64,000 nucleotides of DNA, from assembly GCA_902519255.1 (NCBI GenBank), contig CABYIV010000002.1, positions 17,501 through 81,500 on the forward strand, in the 5' to 3' direction. The DNA is from an uncultured Pelagibacteraceae bacterium. GTDB taxonomy: Bacteria > Pseudomonadota > Alphaproteobacteria > Pelagibacterales > Pelagibacteraceae. Within the stretch, counting starts at the first letter, position 1. Every line of letters starts with the position of its first letter. This document shows, piece after piece, positions 1 through 9,687 of the stretch. A program made the translations under genes and the position numbers. A model generated the notes under the pieces. The model was not told the DNA's origin, searched no databases, and saw only the letters and a list, made by a program, of their open reading frames with translations.

Positions 1-870
1 TCCCCGTCAATTCATTTGAGTTTTAACCTTGCGGTCGTACTCCCCAGGCGGTGTGTTTAATGCTTTCGCTGCGACACTGAAAATAAATTTCCAACGTCTA
101 ACACACATCGTTTACGGCATGGACTACGAGGGTATCTAATCCTCTTCGCTACCCATGCTTTCGTTCCTCAGTGTCAGTAATGATCCAGAAAGCTGCCTTC
201 GCAATCGGTATTCTTTCTAATATCTACGAATTTCACCTCTACACTAGAAATTCTGCTTTCCTCTATCATACTCTAGCTAAAAAGTTTTGATGGCAGTTCC
301 AGAGTTAAGCTCTGGGATTTCACCACCAACTTTTTTAACAACCTACGAACTCTTTAAGCCCAGTAATTCCGAACTACGCTAGGTCCCTTCGTATTACCGC
401 GGCTGCTGGCACGAAGTTAGCCGGACCTTCTTATTCGGGTACAGTCATTTTCTTCCCCGACGAAAGAGCTTTACAACCCAAAGGCCTTCTTCACTCACGC
501 GGCATCGCTGCATCAGAGTTTCCTCCATTGTGCAATATTCCCTACTGCTGCCTCCCGTAGGAGTTTGGGCCGTGTCTCAGTCCCAATGTGGCTGATCATC
601 CTCTCAGATCAGCTATTGATCAAAGTCTTGGTAGGCCATTACCCCACCAACAAACTAATCAAATGCAGGCTCATCCTTCGGCGCATAAAGCTTTCTCCGT
701 AAAGACTTATGAGGTATTAGCACAAGTTTCCTCGTGTTATTCCTCACCAAAGGGAAGATACCTACATGTTACTCACCCGTCTGCCACTAAGTATTGCTAC
801 TTCGTTCGACTTGCATGTATAAGGCGTGCCGCCAGCGTACGTTCTGAGCCATGATCAAACTCTCAAGTTT
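1..870 (-). rRNA. rrs: 16S ribosomal RNA, 5' part (partial)
   Basis: Small-subunit rRNA read on the minus strand. The complement of the universal 5' primer region (GAGTTTGATCATGGCTCAG) lies near 847-866. The complement of the region around E. coli position 907-926 is at the very start of the window, so about 870 nt of roughly 1,480 are present and the 3' part is cut off by the window edge. The 515-530 loop (complement of GTGCCAGCAGCCGCGGTAA, with local variation) is near 395-415, and the 340 region (complement of ACTCCTACGGGAGGCAGCAG) near 545-565. The sequence fits an alphaproteobacterium, most likely SAR11. The exact mature 5' end is inferred by comparison with E. coli. Confidence 0.97.
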
Positions 871-880
871 AAAAACGGCG

Positions 881-972
881 CACACTAGCTTCAACATAAA
901 TACTAAGAATAATATTTATGTGATTTTGAAGTGTGTACGACAAATTTTGGTAACCTTAACCGTCCACACTTC
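881..972 (-). other. 16S leader with two competing hairpins
   Basis: Immediately upstream of the 16S 5' end there is a long imperfect inverted repeat: the arm at 881-901 pairs with 914-936, mainly CTTCAA with TTGAAG and CATAAAT with ATTTATG. The same GAAGTGTG segment (928-935) is also perfectly complementary to CACACTTC at 965-972. The leader transcript could therefore form one of two mutually exclusive stems. A role in 16S processing or rRNA antitermination is inference. The repeats themselves are visible. Confidence 0.5.
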
Positions 973-1026
973 TCTTCTTAAAATATTAACAAATTAAATA
1001 GCTAATTAGGTTTTAACCCAATAAAT

Positions 1027-1043
1027 AACATTTTTTAAATGTT
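1027..1043. repeat. Short perfect inverted repeat
   Basis: A 7-bp perfect inverted repeat (AACATTT, 3-nt loop, AAATGTT) lies between the candidate rRNA promoter and the 16S leader hairpins. It has no T-run of its own beyond the loop. Function unknown; it may be chance in AT-rich DNA. Confidence 0.3.
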
Positions 1044-1053
1044 GAGTGGAACG

Positions 1054-1081
1054 CTTATAAATAATATTATTAATAAATCAA
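1054..1081 (-). promoter_or_regulatory. Candidate rRNA promoter
   Basis: On the minus strand TTGATT (1076-1081) is followed after 16 nt by TATAAG (1054-1059) and then a relatively GC-rich CGTTCC start region. This would give a leader of about 175 nt before 16S. The background is very AT-rich, so the match could be fortuitous, but position and orientation are right. Confidence 0.4.
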
Positions 1082-1145
1082 GATATTAGATTAATTAAAA
1101 ATGTTACAAAATGCCATATAAATCAAGGGTTTTTTGAGGTTACTA

Positions 1146-2444
1146 GTGAAATTCTTAAAAATAAACACATACAAAGAGTACTCGATTTTTTTCTGGTTGA
1201 TAGTTATCGCCATCATGGGGATCATTATTTCATCTGTTTATTCGTTAGATAAAGAGAAACAACAAGATCAAGTTAAATCAAGTTTAGATAATATATACTT
1301 AAAAAAAACTATTAAAGAAATAACAGAAAACCTAGAACCTAGATATGAGATTATAATCTACAAATCTATGTCAGGAGATACATATGAAAGTATTTTAAAT
1401 AAATTAAACATTGATATAGATGAAAAAAAATTATTACTAAATACAATTTTAAATGAAAAATCCTTAAAAATATTAAGAATTAATCAAAATTTTACTTTTA
1501 AGTTTGATAATTTGGCCTCTCAAAAAATCTCTGAGTTCAAAATTGAAACTGATAAAAAAAATGAAATTCTTTTTACTAAATCTGAAGTAGAAAAAAAGTT
1601 TTTATCAAAAAAAATAAAAAAAAATTTTACTAAAAAAACTGTTTATAAAGAAACTGTGATCTCTAATAGTTTATATAGTAGTGCAATAAATTTAGGAATA
1701 AAACCTAATATTATAATTGAGTTTGCAAGACTCTACGGTTTTCAAGTAGATTTTCAAAGAGATATTTGGAAAGATGATAGTTTTCAAATTATATATGAAG
1801 AATTCGTTAACGAAAATGACAAAGTTGTTGATACCGGAGAAATAATTTTTGCAAATTTAAATCTTCAAAATAAAGATCTACAACTTTACAAATTTGAGTA
1901 TGAAAAAAATAAAATTGATTATTTTGATGAAAATGGAAAAAGTATAAGAAAAACTTTAATGAAAACTCCAATAAATGGTGCTAGACTCTCTTCTTCATAC
2001 GGTAAAAGAAAGCATCCAATTTTAGGATATACAAAGATGCATACTGGGACGGATTTTGCAGCACCAACAGGTACTCCAATTATGGCTTCAGGAGATGGAA
2101 AGGTAACTAAGGCTGGATGGTGCGGCGGCGGAGGAAATTGTGTAAAAATTAGACATAACAGTAAATATCAAACAGTTTATGCTCATATGTCAAAATTTGG
2201 GAGAAATATTAAAAGAGGTGTTAGAGTTAAACAAGGTCAGATTATTGGTTATGTAGGATCTACAGGTATGTCAACAGGCCCACATTTGCATTATGAAGTA
2301 ATTGAAAATGGTAAAAAAATTAATTCACAAAAACTAAAATTGCCATCAGGAAAAATTCTTAAAGGTGAAGAGAGAAAAAAATTTGAGGTTGATAAAATTA
2401 AAATTGATGTACTAAAATCTAATTTAATAGTAAAATTAAACTAG
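1146..2444 (+). CDS. M23 family metallopeptidase (murein endopeptidase-like)
   Basis: Likely a membrane-anchored peptidoglycan endopeptidase or an activator of one. The N-terminus has one hydrophobic segment (about residues 12-32), so the bulk should be periplasmic. A long middle region resembles the LysM/OapA-like part of this family. The C-terminal peptidase M23 domain holds the zinc motif HTGTDFAAPTGTP near residue 299 and the second motif GPHLHYEV near residue 378, so the catalytic residues look complete. A GTG start at 1146 is preferred because GAGG lies 6 nt upstream; an in-frame TTG at 1134 has no such site. The gene runs away from the 16S gene. Its stop shares the palindrome CTAG with the stop of the convergent DUF4167 gene. 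Family call is firm; the exact bond cleaved is not known. Confidence 0.88.
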   Translation: MKFLKINTYKEYSIFFWLIVIAIMGIIISSVYSLDKEKQQDQVKSSLDNIYLKKTIKEITENLEPRYEIIIYKSMSGDTYESILNKLNIDIDEKKLLLNTILNEKSLKILRINQNFTFKFDNLASQKISEFKIETDKKNEILFTKSEVEKKFLSKKIKKNFTKKTVYKETVISNSLYSSAINLGIKPNIIIEFARLYGFQVDFQRDIWKDDSFQIIYEEFVNENDKVVDTGEIIFANLNLQNKDLQLYKFEYEKNKIDYFDENGKSIRKTLMKTPINGARLSSSYGKRKHPILGYTKMHTGTDFAAPTGTPIMASGDGKVTKAGWCGGGGNCVKIRHNSKYQTVYAHMSKFGRNIKRGVRVKQGQIIGYVGSTGMSTGPHLHYEVIENGKKINSQKLKLPSGKILKGEERKKFEVDKIKIDVLKSNLIVKLN

Positions 2445-2845
2445 TCTGATTTTGCAAGCTCCACATCTGTGTTATTTTCAGCCTTGTCTAAATTCATTTT
2501 TTCAGTATTTTTTTGGAAATTTTGTTCGATGACGTTATTATTGTCTTGAGATATTTTATTAATTTCTTGCATACTTAGTATTCTTGAGAAATGGTCTGCA
2601 TGTTGCAAATAGTTTTCTGATAAAATTTTGTCTCCAGCTGATGAGGCTTCTCTTGCTAAATTATTATATTTATCAACTAGTTTTGCAGCGTTTTGATTAT
2701 TGCGACCAGGATTTCTATGTCTGAAATCTGAGTTTGATGTGAAATCAGTTTGATTTTTTAATCCATTTAAAGATCTTTTTCTGAAATTTCTATCATTATT
2801 AGATTTAAATCTATTTTTTCTATTATTATTTCGGTAATTATTCAT
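2441..2845 (-). CDS. DUF4167 domain protein
   Basis: A 134-residue Asn/Arg-rich protein. The first ~50 residues are low-complexity and basic. Residues ~53-95 (NAAKLVDKYNNLAREASSAG and the following HADHF motif) are the DUF4167 core known from alphaproteobacteria, where it typically lies next to prmC and prfA as here. The basic tail suggests RNA or ribosome contact, but the function of the family is not established. It follows prmC with 2 nt between the genes, so it is probably cotranscribed with prfA-prmC. Confidence 0.85.
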   Translation of the reverse strand: MNNYRNNNRKNRFKSNNDRNFRKRSLNGLKNQTDFTSNSDFRHRNPGRNNQNAAKLVDKYNNLAREASSAGDKILSENYLQHADHFSRILSMQEINKISQDNNNVIEQNFQKNTEKMNLDKAENNTDVELAKSD

Positions 2846-2847
2846 TA

Positions 2848-3690
2848 TTATAATTTAGTACAGACTATTACTCTAGGAATAGAACTTATATCTTTAGATA
2901 CTTTGTTTATATAAAACCCATTTTTAGTTAATATGTTTTTTGATTTATTCAGTTGATTAATTCCTATTTCAAATATCAATTTTCCATTTTTCTTAAGCAA
3001 ATTTTTACTTTTTTTTATAACTTTTTTTATTTCTCTTAATCCATCAACACCAGCTTCAAGAGCTAAATGTGGTTCAAAAAGCTTAACATTATCTTCTAAT
3101 CTCATTAAATTATTACGATTAATGTATGGAGGATTAGATATAATTAAATCATATTTATTATCATTAAACTTGTCAATATCGATATTTATGAAACTTATTT
3201 TATTCTCTAAGTGATGCATTTTTGCATTATATTTTGCTACATTTAAGGCTTTTTTACTTATATCTATAGCTTTTCCATAAAAATTTGGTCTTTCATTCAA
3301 AATGGATATAATTAAACATCCTGATCCTGTTCCAACATCTAGCAACTTTTTTGTGGTTTTTTCTTTTGTTATTTTTAAGACCTCTTCAATTATTATCTCT
3401 GTATCTGGTCTTGGTATCAATACGTTTTTATTAACATAAAATTCGTATTTCCAAAAAAATTTTTTATTTATAATATAAGCAACTGGCTCATTTAATTTTC
3501 GTCTATTTATTTGTTTTTTAAACTTATTAAAAGTTTGTTTAGCTATTTTTTTATCTAGACTCGTTAAAATTTTCTCTCTCGTAGAATTTAAAATATTAGC
3601 TAATATTAATTCGCTATCTAGACTATAACTAATTATATCATTTTGTTTAAGTATTTTGCTCCCAAAATTAATAGCATCTAAGTAAATCAT
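2848..3690 (-). CDS. prmC: Release factor glutamine methyltransferase
   Basis: Methylates the glutamine of the GGQ motif in peptide chain release factors using S-adenosylmethionine. The SAM-binding glycine motif DVGTGSG is at residues 118-124 and the catalytic NPPY motif at 186-189. The 280-residue length is normal. It begins inside the last base of prfA's stop codon (1-nt overlap), so enzyme and substrate are translationally coupled. Confidence 0.95.
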   Translation of the reverse strand: MIYLDAINFGSKILKQNDIISYSLDSELILANILNSTREKILTSLDKKIAKQTFNKFKKQINRRKLNEPVAYIINKKFFWKYEFYVNKNVLIPRPDTEIIIEEVLKITKEKTTKKLLDVGTGSGCLIISILNERPNFYGKAIDISKKALNVAKYNAKMHHLENKISFINIDIDKFNDNKYDLIISNPPYINRNNLMRLEDNVKLFEPHLALEAGVDGLREIKKVIKKSKNLLKKNGKLIFEIGINQLNKSKNILTKNGFYINKVSKDISSIPRVIVCTKL

Positions 3691-4763
3691 TAATTGATTT
3701 TATTAAGTTCATATTGTTGAGCTTGTAAATTTAAATTCTCAATCATTTCATCAAAAATTTCTCCCTCCATAAATTCTTCCAATTTGTGTAAGGTTAAATT
3801 TATTCTATGATCTGTAACTCTTCCTTGGGGAAAATTATAGGTTCTTATTCTTTCTGATCTATCTCCTGTACCTATCTTATTTTTTCTATCTCTTGACCTC
3901 TCTGAGTCTATTTTTTGTCTTTCAAAATCATAAATTCTAGATTTTAAAATTTTCAAACCTTTCTCTTTATTTCTTATTTGAGATTTTTCATCTTGTTGAC
4001 TTACAACTATGCCTGTAGGAATATGGGTTATCCTTACAGCTGAGTCTGTTGTATTAACACTTTGTCCACCAGGACCACTACTTCTAAATACATCAATTCT
4101 TAAATCCTTTTCCTCTAATTTAATATCTAAATCTTCAGCCTCAGGTAATACAGCAACAGTAGCAGCTGAAGTATGAACTCTTCCTTGAGTTTCAGTATCT
4201 GGAACTCGTTGTACTCTATGAACACCACTTTCATATTTTAGAGAAGAATATATGTTTTTACCCTTTATTAGTGCAACCACTTCCTTTAGACCTCCAGCAT
4301 CACTTTTTGAAATTGAAATAATTTCTAAACTCCATTTTTTTTTTTGACATACTTTTTCATACATTTTGTATAAATCTGATGCAAATAGACTTGCCTCTAA
4401 ACCGCCAGTGCCAGCTCTAATCTCAATGATCGCATTTTTACTATCAGCAAGATCTTTTGGTAGTAAAAACATTTTTAATTTTTTTTCGATTATTAAATAA
4501 TTATTTTTTAAATTTTCAATCTCACTGTTTGCAAATTCTTTCATTTCATTATCAGAATCTTTATCATTTATTATATTATTTAAATCTTCAATATCTTTAT
4601 CATAGCTCAAATATTGTTTTGCTTTTTCTACTATCTCATTTAGATCTGAATATTCTTTTGAGACTTCTGCGTACTTATTTTTATCAATCTCACCTGAAGA
4701 AAGTTCCTTTTCAAGTTGAAGATGTCTATTGATTAAATTTTGAACCTTATCCTGTGGAAGCAT
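3690..4763 (-). CDS. prfA: Peptide chain release factor 1
   Basis: Terminates translation at UAA and UAG. The GGQ motif that triggers peptidyl-tRNA hydrolysis is at residues 232-234. The P-x-T codon-recognition tripeptide appears as PDT at 188-190, the position and form expected for RF1 rather than RF2. Length 357 is typical. It lies 9 nt downstream of ispG and overlaps prmC, forming lysC-ispG-prfA-prmC-DUF4167 in one direction. Confidence 0.96.
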   Translation of the reverse strand: MLPQDKVQNLINRHLQLEKELSSGEIDKNKYAEVSKEYSDLNEIVEKAKQYLSYDKDIEDLNNIINDKDSDNEMKEFANSEIENLKNNYLIIEKKLKMFLLPKDLADSKNAIIEIRAGTGGLEASLFASDLYKMYEKVCQKKKWSLEIISISKSDAGGLKEVVALIKGKNIYSSLKYESGVHRVQRVPDTETQGRVHTSAATVAVLPEAEDLDIKLEEKDLRIDVFRSSGPGGQSVNTTDSAVRITHIPTGIVVSQQDEKSQIRNKEKGLKILKSRIYDFERQKIDSERSRDRKNKIGTGDRSERIRTYNFPQGRVTDHRINLTLHKLEEFMEGEIFDEMIENLNLQAQQYELNKIN

Positions 4764-4772
4764 TAGTTTTAT

Positions 4773-5867
4773 TTATATATTTGAGACTTTTTCTTCAACT
4801 AAAGTAACAATTTTATTTATCATATCTTTTGTCATTACTTTTTCTGTTTCTAAACCATTTAAATACAACATATGATTATCTTTTCCACCACCGGTAATTC
4901 CTATTTCAGTTTGTTTTGCCTCACCCGGACCATTAACTACACATCCTATAATCGACAGTGTTATTGGTTTCTTTATGTGTGATAATCTTTCTTCTAATTT
5001 TTTTACTGTTTCAATTACTGGGAAAGCTTGTCTTGCACAAGATGGGCATGAAATAATTTTTACACCCCTGTTTCTTAAGTTTAGAGATTTTAAAATTTCA
5101 TTTCCAACTTTTACCTCTTCAAGAGGATCGTCAGAAAGTGATACTCTTATAGTATCTCCGATACCATCAAGCAATAAATTTCCAAATCCTATCGAGGTTT
5201 TAATGCTACCAGGCAAATAGCTGCCAGCTTCTGTAATTCCTAAGTGGAGTGGATAATCAGTTTTATCTGACAATAATTTGTATGCAGCAATAGATAAAAA
5301 TACGTCTGAAGATTTTACGCTTATTTTAAAATTTGTAAAATCCATATCTTCGATTATTTTAATATTCCTCAGTGCACTCTCAACTAAGGCTTCAGGACAT
5401 GGCTCTTTATATTTCTCAAGTATATCTTTTTCTAGCGATCCTGCATTTACACCAATTCTAATCGAACAGTTGTTATTTTTTGCGGCGGAAACAACTTCTG
5501 CAACTCTTTTTGTATCTCCTATATTTCCAGGATTTATTCTAAGACAATTTGCACCATTCTCTGCAGCTTCAATTGCTCTCTTATAATGAAAATGAATATC
5601 TGCAACTAAAGGAATATCAACATGTTTGATTATTGTTTTTAAAGCTTCTGTTGACTTACTATCAGGGCACGACACTCTGACAATATCTGCACCAGCTTCA
5701 GTAACTTTATGAATTTGTTCTATTGTAGATTTATGGTCAGTTGTCAATGTATTAGTCATTGTCTGAACAGTGATTGGATTATTTCCACCAACCTTAATTT
5801 TACCAACACTTATCTCTTTGGTCTTTTTTCTATTAATTTTTCTAAATGGTCTAATTTCAGATGTCAT
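4773..5867 (-). CDS. ispG: 4-hydroxy-3-methylbut-2-en-1-yl diphosphate synthase
   Basis: Penultimate step of the MEP isoprenoid pathway: reductive ring opening of MEcPP to HMBPP by a [4Fe-4S] enzyme. The cluster cysteines are visible in the C-terminal part ([11 protein letters not shown] and [10 protein letters not shown]). The N-terminal TIM-barrel motifs ([26 protein letters not shown]) are all present. At 364 residues it is the usual bacterial short form. The start overlaps the lysC stop by 4 nt, suggesting cotranscription. Confidence 0.96.
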   Translation of the reverse strand: MTSEIRPFRKINRKKTKEISVGKIKVGGNNPITVQTMTNTLTTDHKSTIEQIHKVTEAGADIVRVSCPDSKSTEALKTIIKHVDIPLVADIHFHYKRAIEAAENGANCLRINPGNIGDTKRVAEVVSAAKNNNCSIRIGVNAGSLEKDILEKYKEPCPEALVESALRNIKIIEDMDFTNFKISVKSSDVFLSIAAYKLLSDKTDYPLHLGITEAGSYLPGSIKTSIGFGNLLLDGIGDTIRVSLSDDPLEEVKVGNEILKSLNLRNRGVKIISCPSCARQAFPVIETVKKLEERLSHIKKPITLSIIGCVVNGPGEAKQTEIGITGGGKDNHMLYLNGLETEKVMTKDMINKIVTLVEEKVSNI

Positions 5868-7075
5868 TTTTCTAACTTAAATTCTTTATGCAAACATTTT
5901 ACAGCTTTTAAAACATTTGTGCTTTTTATTAATACTGATATTTTAATTTCTGAAGTTGAAATAACTTGTATATTTATATTTTTTTTTGCAAGTGCTTGAA
6001 ACATTCTAAATGTAACCCCTGGAGTAGTAATCATTCCAACGCCTATTATTGATACTTTCGATACATTTTTATCAAAAATTAATTTTTTAAAAACAATATT
6101 TTTATTTTTGTTTATTATTTTCTTTGTTTTATTCAAATCATTTGACTTGATTGTAAATGTAAGATCTGTTTGCTTTCCATCAGCAGATATATTTTGAACT
6201 ACCATATCTACGTTTATCGAATTTTGTGAAAGTGGTTTAAATATCGATGCTGCTATGCCTGGTCTATCTTTAACTCCTAATAAAGTTACTTTTGCATCAT
6301 TATCTGTGGAAGAAATTCCTGTGATAATTTTATTATTAATAATATTTTTTCTTTTTGTAATTAATGTGCCAGATTTGTTTATAAATGACGATTTTACCTC
6401 AATATTTATCCTATTTAATCTTGCATCTTGTATAGAATCTGGTTGCATTACTTTTGATCCTAATGAGGCCATTTCTAACATTTCTTCATAAGATATATTT
6501 TTAATTTTTTTTGCAGAACTAAGTTTATTTGGATCTGTTGTATATACTCCCTCAACATCTGTGTAAATGACACATCGATCAGCTTTAAAAAACTTTGCAA
6601 CCATAATTGCACTTGAATCTGAACCACCCCTGCCAATAGTTGTAATATTTGAATTTTTATCCACACCCTGAAATCCAGCAATAATAGGGATTCCTCCAGA
6701 TTTTAAAAATTTTAAAATTTTAGTTTTATTTATATGTTTAATTCTTGAATATTTGTGTTTACCCTCTGTCACAATTGGTATTTGCCAAGCCATCCAAGAT
6801 CTAGAATTTAAACCATTTGCTACTAGATGGCCTGCTAACAACGAACACGAAATCTGCTCACCAGCAGAAACTAGAGTATCATATTCATTATCAGGAAAAT
6901 TTTCACTGATTTTTTTTGACATATTGATCAACTTATTGGTAGTACCGCTCATTGCTGATGATAAAACTATTACCCTATATTTTTTTGAGTAAGATTTAAT
7001 TATTTTTGATACTTTTTTAATTCTTTGAATTGACCCAACTGAAGTACCGCCAAATTTTAATACAATAATTTTCAT
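5864..7075 (-). CDS. lysC: Aspartate kinase
   Basis: First enzyme of the aspartate family (Lys, Thr, Met, DAP): phosphorylates aspartate. The N-terminal kinase signature KFGGTSVG is at residues 7-14. Further kinase motifs are GRGGSDSSA and [12 protein letters not shown]. Two ACT domains follow from about residue 265 ([11 protein letters not shown] and [12 protein letters not shown]), implying feedback control by an end product. Length 403 fits the monofunctional class. It heads the minus-strand run lysC-ispG-prfA-prmC-DUF4167 and is divergent from ubiG. Confidence 0.95.
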   Translation of the reverse strand: MKIIVLKFGGTSVGSIQRIKKVSKIIKSYSKKYRVIVLSSAMSGTTNKLINMSKKISENFPDNEYDTLVSAGEQISCSLLAGHLVANGLNSRSWMAWQIPIVTEGKHKYSRIKHINKTKILKFLKSGGIPIIAGFQGVDKNSNITTIGRGGSDSSAIMVAKFFKADRCVIYTDVEGVYTTDPNKLSSAKKIKNISYEEMLEMASLGSKVMQPDSIQDARLNRINIEVKSSFINKSGTLITKRKNIINNKIITGISSTDNDAKVTLLGVKDRPGIAASIFKPLSQNSINVDMVVQNISADGKQTDLTFTIKSNDLNKTKKIINKNKNIVFKKLIFDKNVSKVSIIGVGMITTPGVTFRMFQALAKKNINIQVISTSEIKISVLIKSTNVLKAVKCLHKEFKLEK

Positions 7076-7106
7076 TGGTAGTTTTATTTACAAGCCTTAT
7101 AATATT

Positions 7107-7135
7107 GATAAAATACATCTTATTTATAATGTCAA
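7107..7135 (-). promoter_or_regulatory. Candidate lysC promoter
   Basis: In the 66-nt gap between the divergent lysC and ubiG starts, the minus strand carries a perfect TTGACA (7130-7135) followed after 17 nt by TTTATC (7107-7112). A TATAAT-like element on the plus strand (about 7125-7130) could serve ubiG. The -10 for lysC is a weak match. Confidence 0.35.
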
Positions 7136-7141
7136 TAAAGA

Positions 7142-7870
7142 ATGAGCAATAATACTATAAACAAGGAAGAAGTAGAAAAATTTAACAAAATCGCAGAAGA
7201 ATGGTGGGATCCTAAAGGAAAATTTAAACCACTTCACAAATTTAATCCAATTAGAATAGAATATATAAAAGACAATATTATTAAAGATTTTAACATTTCA
7301 TCTAACCACAAACCGCTAAAGGGAATAAGTATTCTCGATATTGGATGCGGAGGAGGTTTATTATCTGAGCCTTTAGCAAGACTTGGGGGAGAAGTTGTAG
7401 GTATTGATGCATCCAAAAAAAATATTGATATTGCAAAACATCATTTAAAAAAAAGCAATTTAAAAATTGAATATCATGATAAGTCTCCAGAGAATTTTAA
7501 TTATGAAAAAAAATTTGATGTAGTTCTTAATATGGAAATAGTTGAACATGTCGAAAATATTCCTGAATTTATAAATCAAAGTACAAAATTTTTAAAAAAC
7601 AATGGTTTAATGTTTATTGCCACCTTAAACCAAACATTAAAATCTTATGTATTTGCAATAATAGGAGCTGAATATATTTTAAGATGGCTTCCAATCGGAA
7701 CACATGATTGGAATAAATTTGTAAAACCTGAAAATCTAGAAGATATCTGCAATAAAAATTCACTCAAATTAAAATGTATTGATGGTGTTAAATTTAACCC
7801 AATTTTAAATAAGTGGAAACTTTCAAATGACAAATCAGTAAATTATATAACAAAGTACAAAAAGAGTTAA
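7142..7870 (+). CDS. ubiG: Ubiquinone biosynthesis O-methyltransferase
   Basis: SAM-dependent methyltransferase carrying out the two O-methylations in ubiquinone synthesis. The SAM motif DIGCGGGLLSEPLARLG is near residues 66-82 and is typical of UbiG. The N-terminal FNKIAEEWWDPKGKFKPLH is the UbiG family opening. Length 242 is normal. The stop overlaps that of the convergent DUF1178 gene in the palindrome TTAA. Confidence 0.94.
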   Translation: MSNNTINKEEVEKFNKIAEEWWDPKGKFKPLHKFNPIRIEYIKDNIIKDFNISSNHKPLKGISILDIGCGGGLLSEPLARLGGEVVGIDASKKNIDIAKHHLKKSNLKIEYHDKSPENFNYEKKFDVVLNMEIVEHVENIPEFINQSTKFLKNNGLMFIATLNQTLKSYVFAIIGAEYILRWLPIGTHDWNKFVKPENLEDICNKNSLKLKCIDGVKFNPILNKWKLSNDKSVNYITKYKKS

Positions 7871-8289
7871 TTTTCCTTATCTTCAATCCATGGAATAGTT
7901 GACGTCTCTATACCTTCTTCTTTTAGTTCCTTAACATCTTCAATTGATGCTTTGCCAAAAATATTTTTTTTATTCTTTTTTTTGCTATAATGAATAGATC
8001 TAGCCTCATAAGCAAAATTTTCTCCAACATATTCAAAGTTTTCTTTTACAAATTTTTGATATTCTCTTAATTTTTTTTTAACATTTTTATAATTCTTATA
8101 AGCTTTATCTTGTTTGAAAGTAGAATTAGCTAAATTTGGTTTCATCAAAGACTTTTCAATCTTTTGAGAATTACACTGCTGACAACTAAGAAGTTTTAAT
8201 TTTTTTAATTTATCAAATTCTTTTGAGCTAGCAAACCAACTTTCAAACTCAAGACTGCAATTTTTACAATTTAATAAATACTTAATCAT
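7867..8289 (-). CDS. DUF1178 family zinc-ribbon protein
   Basis: A 140-residue protein beginning MIKYLLNCKNC. Paired CxxC motifs (CKNC at residues 8-11, CQQC at 36-39) suggest a small zinc ribbon. The rest is charged and helical, ending in a conserved-looking KEEGIETSTIPW segment typical of DUF1178. Function unknown. It lies downstream of argJ in the same direction with a 37-nt gap. Confidence 0.85.
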   Translation of the reverse strand: MIKYLLNCKNCSLEFESWFASSKEFDKLKKLKLLSCQQCNSQKIEKSLMKPNLANSTFKQDKAYKNYKNVKKKLREYQKFVKENFEYVGENFAYEARSIHYSKKKNKKNIFGKASIEDVKELKEEGIETSTIPWIEDKEN

Positions 8290-8326
8290 TGAAATGACTT
8301 AATTACATTTTATAGGATTTCAATAC

Positions 8327-9628
8327 CTAAGATCTGTAATCAGAATTAATTTCAATATATTCCTTAGATAAATCCATAGTATACGCTGTAAATTTTTTAC
8401 TTCCAATAGATAGATCAATTGTTATCTCTATATTCTCATTTTTCATATAATCACTAAGGATATTTTCGTTATAATTTTTATCTAATTTTCCATCTTTAAG
8501 GATCATATTAGATCCCATTAATATAGATAATTTTTCTTGTTTAACAGTTACACCACTTTTTCCGATTGCCATCGCAATTCTACCCCAATTAGGATCTTCT
8601 CCAAATATTGCTGTTTTAACTAATGGTGAGTTAGCTATTGAGAAACAAATATTTTTTGCATCTTTCTCGGTTTTGCTATTAATGCATTTGATGGTAACAA
8701 ATTTTGTTGCTCCCTCTCCATCACTCGCAACTCTTTTTGCTAAGTTTAACATGACCTGATGAACGCTACTTATGAATTGCTTTAATTTTGGATCTTTAAA
8801 ACTTTTTATCTCTTTGTTGTTTGCTTTGCCTGTTGAAAATATTGAAACCATGTCATTTGTACTAGTATCCCCATCGCATGTTATAGCATTAAAAGTAGTC
8901 TTAATATTTAGATTAAGTATCTGTTTCAAAATTGATGAAGAAATATTGGCATCAGTAAAAATAAATCCTAAAGTTGTAGCCATATTTGGAAAGATCATTC
9001 CTGATCCTTTTGCAACTCCATATATTTTTACATCGGAACCAGCTATCTTGCATTCTGCCATTGATAATTTTGGTTTAGTGTCTGTTGTCATAATCCCAAG
9101 AGCTGCTTTGATCCAAATTAATTTATTTTGATTGTATTTTATTTTATCAACTAAGTTTTTAGTGTTACTTAAAATTTCATTTTCAGGAAATTTTTCCCCT
9201 ATGGTGCCTGTGCAAGCAAATAGTAATTGGTTTGGTCTAATTTCTCTTGGCTTTTCCTCATCTTCTATTTGTTTTGATGTTAATAATTTTGACAAATTTA
9301 ACGAAATTTTTTTAAGAGAGTTATAGCCATCATTTCCTGTTAGGGCATTTGCGTTTCTTGTGTTGATTAAAATGCCATAAATTTTTTTATCTTTTATTTT
9401 TTTATTCCATTTTATATTTTCAGATACTAAACTAGACTTTGTATATACATTTGCATAACTTGCTCCATCCCTAAAATAAAATAAAACTAAGTCGTCTCTT
9501 TTTTTGTTATAAAGACCACAGCTAATTGTTGAGATAGATAATCCATCAATATGTTCAAGATCTTGAAAATGTCCTATTTTAGAGTCCTTGTGTTTCTTAT
9601 CAAAAAAGTTGTTTATACCAAAATCCAT
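8327..9628 (-). CDS. argJ: Bifunctional glutamate N-acetyltransferase / amino-acid acetyltransferase
   Basis: Transfers acetyl from N-acetylornithine to glutamate in the cyclic arginine pathway. The precursor cleaves itself at the conserved KGSGMIxPNMAT motif (residues 208-218), leaving Thr218 as the nucleophile of the beta chain; the motif is intact here. Length 433 is slightly longer than usual. The N-terminus is poorly conserved but this ATG gives the best fit. It is divergent from secA across 59 nt. argD, argF and argB are also in this window but in separate transcription units. Confidence 0.95.
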   Translation of the reverse strand: MDFGINNFFDKKHKDSKIGHFQDLEHIDGLSISTISCGLYNKKRDDLVLFYFRDGASYANVYTKSSLVSENIKWNKKIKDKKIYGILINTRNANALTGNDGYNSLKKISLNLSKLLTSKQIEDEEKPREIRPNQLLFACTGTIGEKFPENEILSNTKNLVDKIKYNQNKLIWIKAALGIMTTDTKPKLSMAECKIAGSDVKIYGVAKGSGMIFPNMATTLGFIFTDANISSSILKQILNLNIKTTFNAITCDGDTSTNDMVSIFSTGKANNKEIKSFKDPKLKQFISSVHQVMLNLAKRVASDGEGATKFVTIKCINSKTEKDAKNICFSIANSPLVKTAIFGEDPNWGRIAMAIGKSGVTVKQEKLSILMGSNMILKDGKLDKNYNENILSDYMKNENIEITIDLSIGSKKFTAYTMDLSKEYIEINSDYRS

Positions 9629-9687
9629 GCTATTTAATTTTTTAAATAAATAACTATATAATTTATAACTATTAAAACATCAAAAAT

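Noticed and set aside
588-854. An 88-codon open frame on the plus strand
   Set aside because: It lies entirely antisense to the 16S rRNA gene and has no protein-like features.
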